This document shows positions 6,026 through 6,893 of a DNA stretch of 6,893 bases, in pieces (the first letter of the stretch is position 1; the number at the start of each line of letters is the position of its first letter). The stretch is taken from NCBI GenBank assembly GCA_005885025.1, contig VAYC01000027.1, positions 1-6,893 of the forward strand. The letters are read 5' to 3'. The notes beneath the pieces are model-generated. The model made no database searches, was not told where the DNA came from, and saw only the letters and a program-made list of their open reading frames with translations. The position numbers were made by a program, and so were the translations under genes. This DNA is from Actinomycetota bacterium. Its GTDB lineage: Bacteria; Actinomycetota; UBA4738.

Positions 6026-6893
6026 TGGACTTCGATCTGACGGCTGAGCAGCGGGAGTTCCGCCGAACGGTTCGCGAGTTCGCGGAGGAGGTCATCGCAC
6101 CTCGCGCCGAGGAGATGGACCGGCTCGAGGAGCTCCCGCTGGACATCGTGAAGCAGATGGGGACCATGGGTCTGTTCGGCCTGCCGTTCCCGGAGGAATA
6201 CGGAGGGCAGGGGGCCGACTTCCTGACGTTCTGCATCGCCGTGGAAGAGCTGGCCCGAATCGACTCCTCCATGGCCATCACGCTGGAGGCAGGAGTGGGC
6301 CTGGGCGCCAACCCCATCTATCACTTCGGGACGGAGAAGCAGAAGCGGCGCTGGCTGGTCCCGATGTGCCAGGGCGAGATCCTGGGGGCGTTCGGCTTGA
6401 CCGAACCAGGAGGCGGGTCCGACGCGGGTTCGACGAAGACCACTGCCCGCCTGGAAGGCGGGCAGTGGATCATCAACGGATCCAAGGCCTTCATCACGAA
6501 CTCGGGGACCGACATCACCGGTCTCGTCACCATCACCGCGGTCACCGGAGAACAAGGCGATCGGAAGGAGATCTCCTCCATCATCGTCCCGAGCGGGACG
6601 CCCGGGTTCGAGATCGGCAGGCACTACCGAAAGGTGGGTTGGCGGGCCTCGGACACTCACGAGCTCTCCTTCAGCGACTGTCGTGTTCCGGAAGAGAACC
6701 TTCTGGGGGACCTGGGGAAGGGCTATGCGCAATTCCTCCAAACGCTCGACGACGGACGCATCGCCGTGGCCGCTCTCGGTACCGGGCTCGCTCAGGGATG
6801 CCTGGACGAGTCGATCAAGTACGCGAAGGAGCGGCAGGCCTTCGGCCGGGCGATCGGTGCGTTGCAAGCGATCCAGTTCAAGATCGCCGACAT
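6025..6893 (+). CDS. Acyl-CoA dehydrogenase (3' partial)
   Basis: The first 289 residues of an FAD-dependent acyl-CoA dehydrogenase (normally ~380 residues), which introduces the alpha,beta double bond into acyl-CoA thioesters and passes electrons to electron-transfer flavoprotein. MDFDLTAEQREFRRTVREFA is a typical N-terminus, so ATG 6025 is secure. The helical N-domain (GLFGLPFPEEYGGQGAD, 49-65) leads to the family signature GLTEPGGGSDAGS (124-136) and WIINGSKAFITN (148-159), then the beta domain (VGWRASDTHELSF, 204-216) and the start of the C-terminal helical domain (DDGRIAVAALGTGLAQ, 242-257; ERQAFGRAIG, 269-278). The position that holds the catalytic Glu in isovaleryl-CoA dehydrogenase is Gly244 here, as in short-/medium-chain enzymes, so the base is expected near the C-terminus, beyond the window. 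This favours a short-, medium- or branched-chain (SCAD/MCAD-like) enzyme over isovaleryl-CoA dehydrogenase. Exact substrate is undetermined. Confidence 0.93.
   Translation, partial: MDFDLTAEQREFRRTVREFAEEVIAPRAEEMDRLEELPLDIVKQMGTMGLFGLPFPEEYGGQGADFLTFCIAVEELARIDSSMAITLEAGVGLGANPIYHFGTEKQKRRWLVPMCQGEILGAFGLTEPGGGSDAGSTKTTARLEGGQWIINGSKAFITNSGTDITGLVTITAVTGEQGDRKEISSIIVPSGTPGFEIGRHYRKVGWRASDTHELSFSDCRVPEENLLGDLGKGYAQFLQTLDDGRIAVAALGTGLAQGCLDESIKYAKERQAFGRAIGALQAIQFKIAD

Noticed and set aside
4659..6317. A 552-codon open frame on the - strand, and several other long - strand frames (for example 2067-2717, 2799-3761, 3786-4556, 6010-6867).
   Set aside because: They lie opposite strongly recognised + strand genes, have low-complexity Arg/Pro/Ser/Gly-rich translations with no family motifs, and are expected mirror frames in G+C-rich coding DNA.

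Overview
The window is G+C-rich bacterial DNA, with G or C at most third codon positions. It most resembles an actinomycete-type chromosome (Actinomycetota, possibly an uncultured soil lineage). Three things point there: a biotin carboxylase and biotin carrier domain fused in one subunit, a large zinc-ribbon/cyclase/ATPase/TPR regulator, and genes that appear to start without a ribosome binding site directly below a TANNNT -10 box. The assignment is by gene style only. Every gene lies on the + strand and almost every base is coding. No RNA gene, insertion sequence, CRISPR array or strong terminator hairpin was seen.

Layout: (1) Bases 1-1661 carry the biotin carboxylase/biotin carrier subunit of an acyl-CoA carboxylase. 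Its first ~18 codons lie outside the window. It is broken by a frameshift at about 421-422, where about 13 bases are missing from the glycine-rich ATP-binding loop. (2) Bases 1692-2087 encode a small vicinal-oxygen-chelate (VOC) protein that lacks most classical metal ligands. (3) Bases 2160-5369 encode a 1069-residue regulator: zinc ribbon, class III nucleotide cyclase, STAND-type ATPase and about ten TPR-like repeats. (4) Bases 5366-6013 encode a putative glycolipid-binding protein (Pfam Glycolipid_bind, former DUF1089), overlapping gene 3 by the four bases GTGA. (5) From 6025 to the window end runs an acyl-CoA dehydrogenase, cut off at residue 289.

How the parts may work together: the first and last genes belong to acyl-CoA metabolism (carboxylation, and alpha,beta-dehydrogenation). 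Between them sits a coupled pair, a signal-transduction ATPase and a lipid-binding-type protein. Start-proximal -10 boxes before genes 2, 3 and 5 suggest separate leaderless transcripts, so gene order need not mean one operon. The points most worth a second look are the lesion in the carboxylase, the repeated leaderless-promoter arrangement, and the cyclase-STAND/glycolipid-binding pair.
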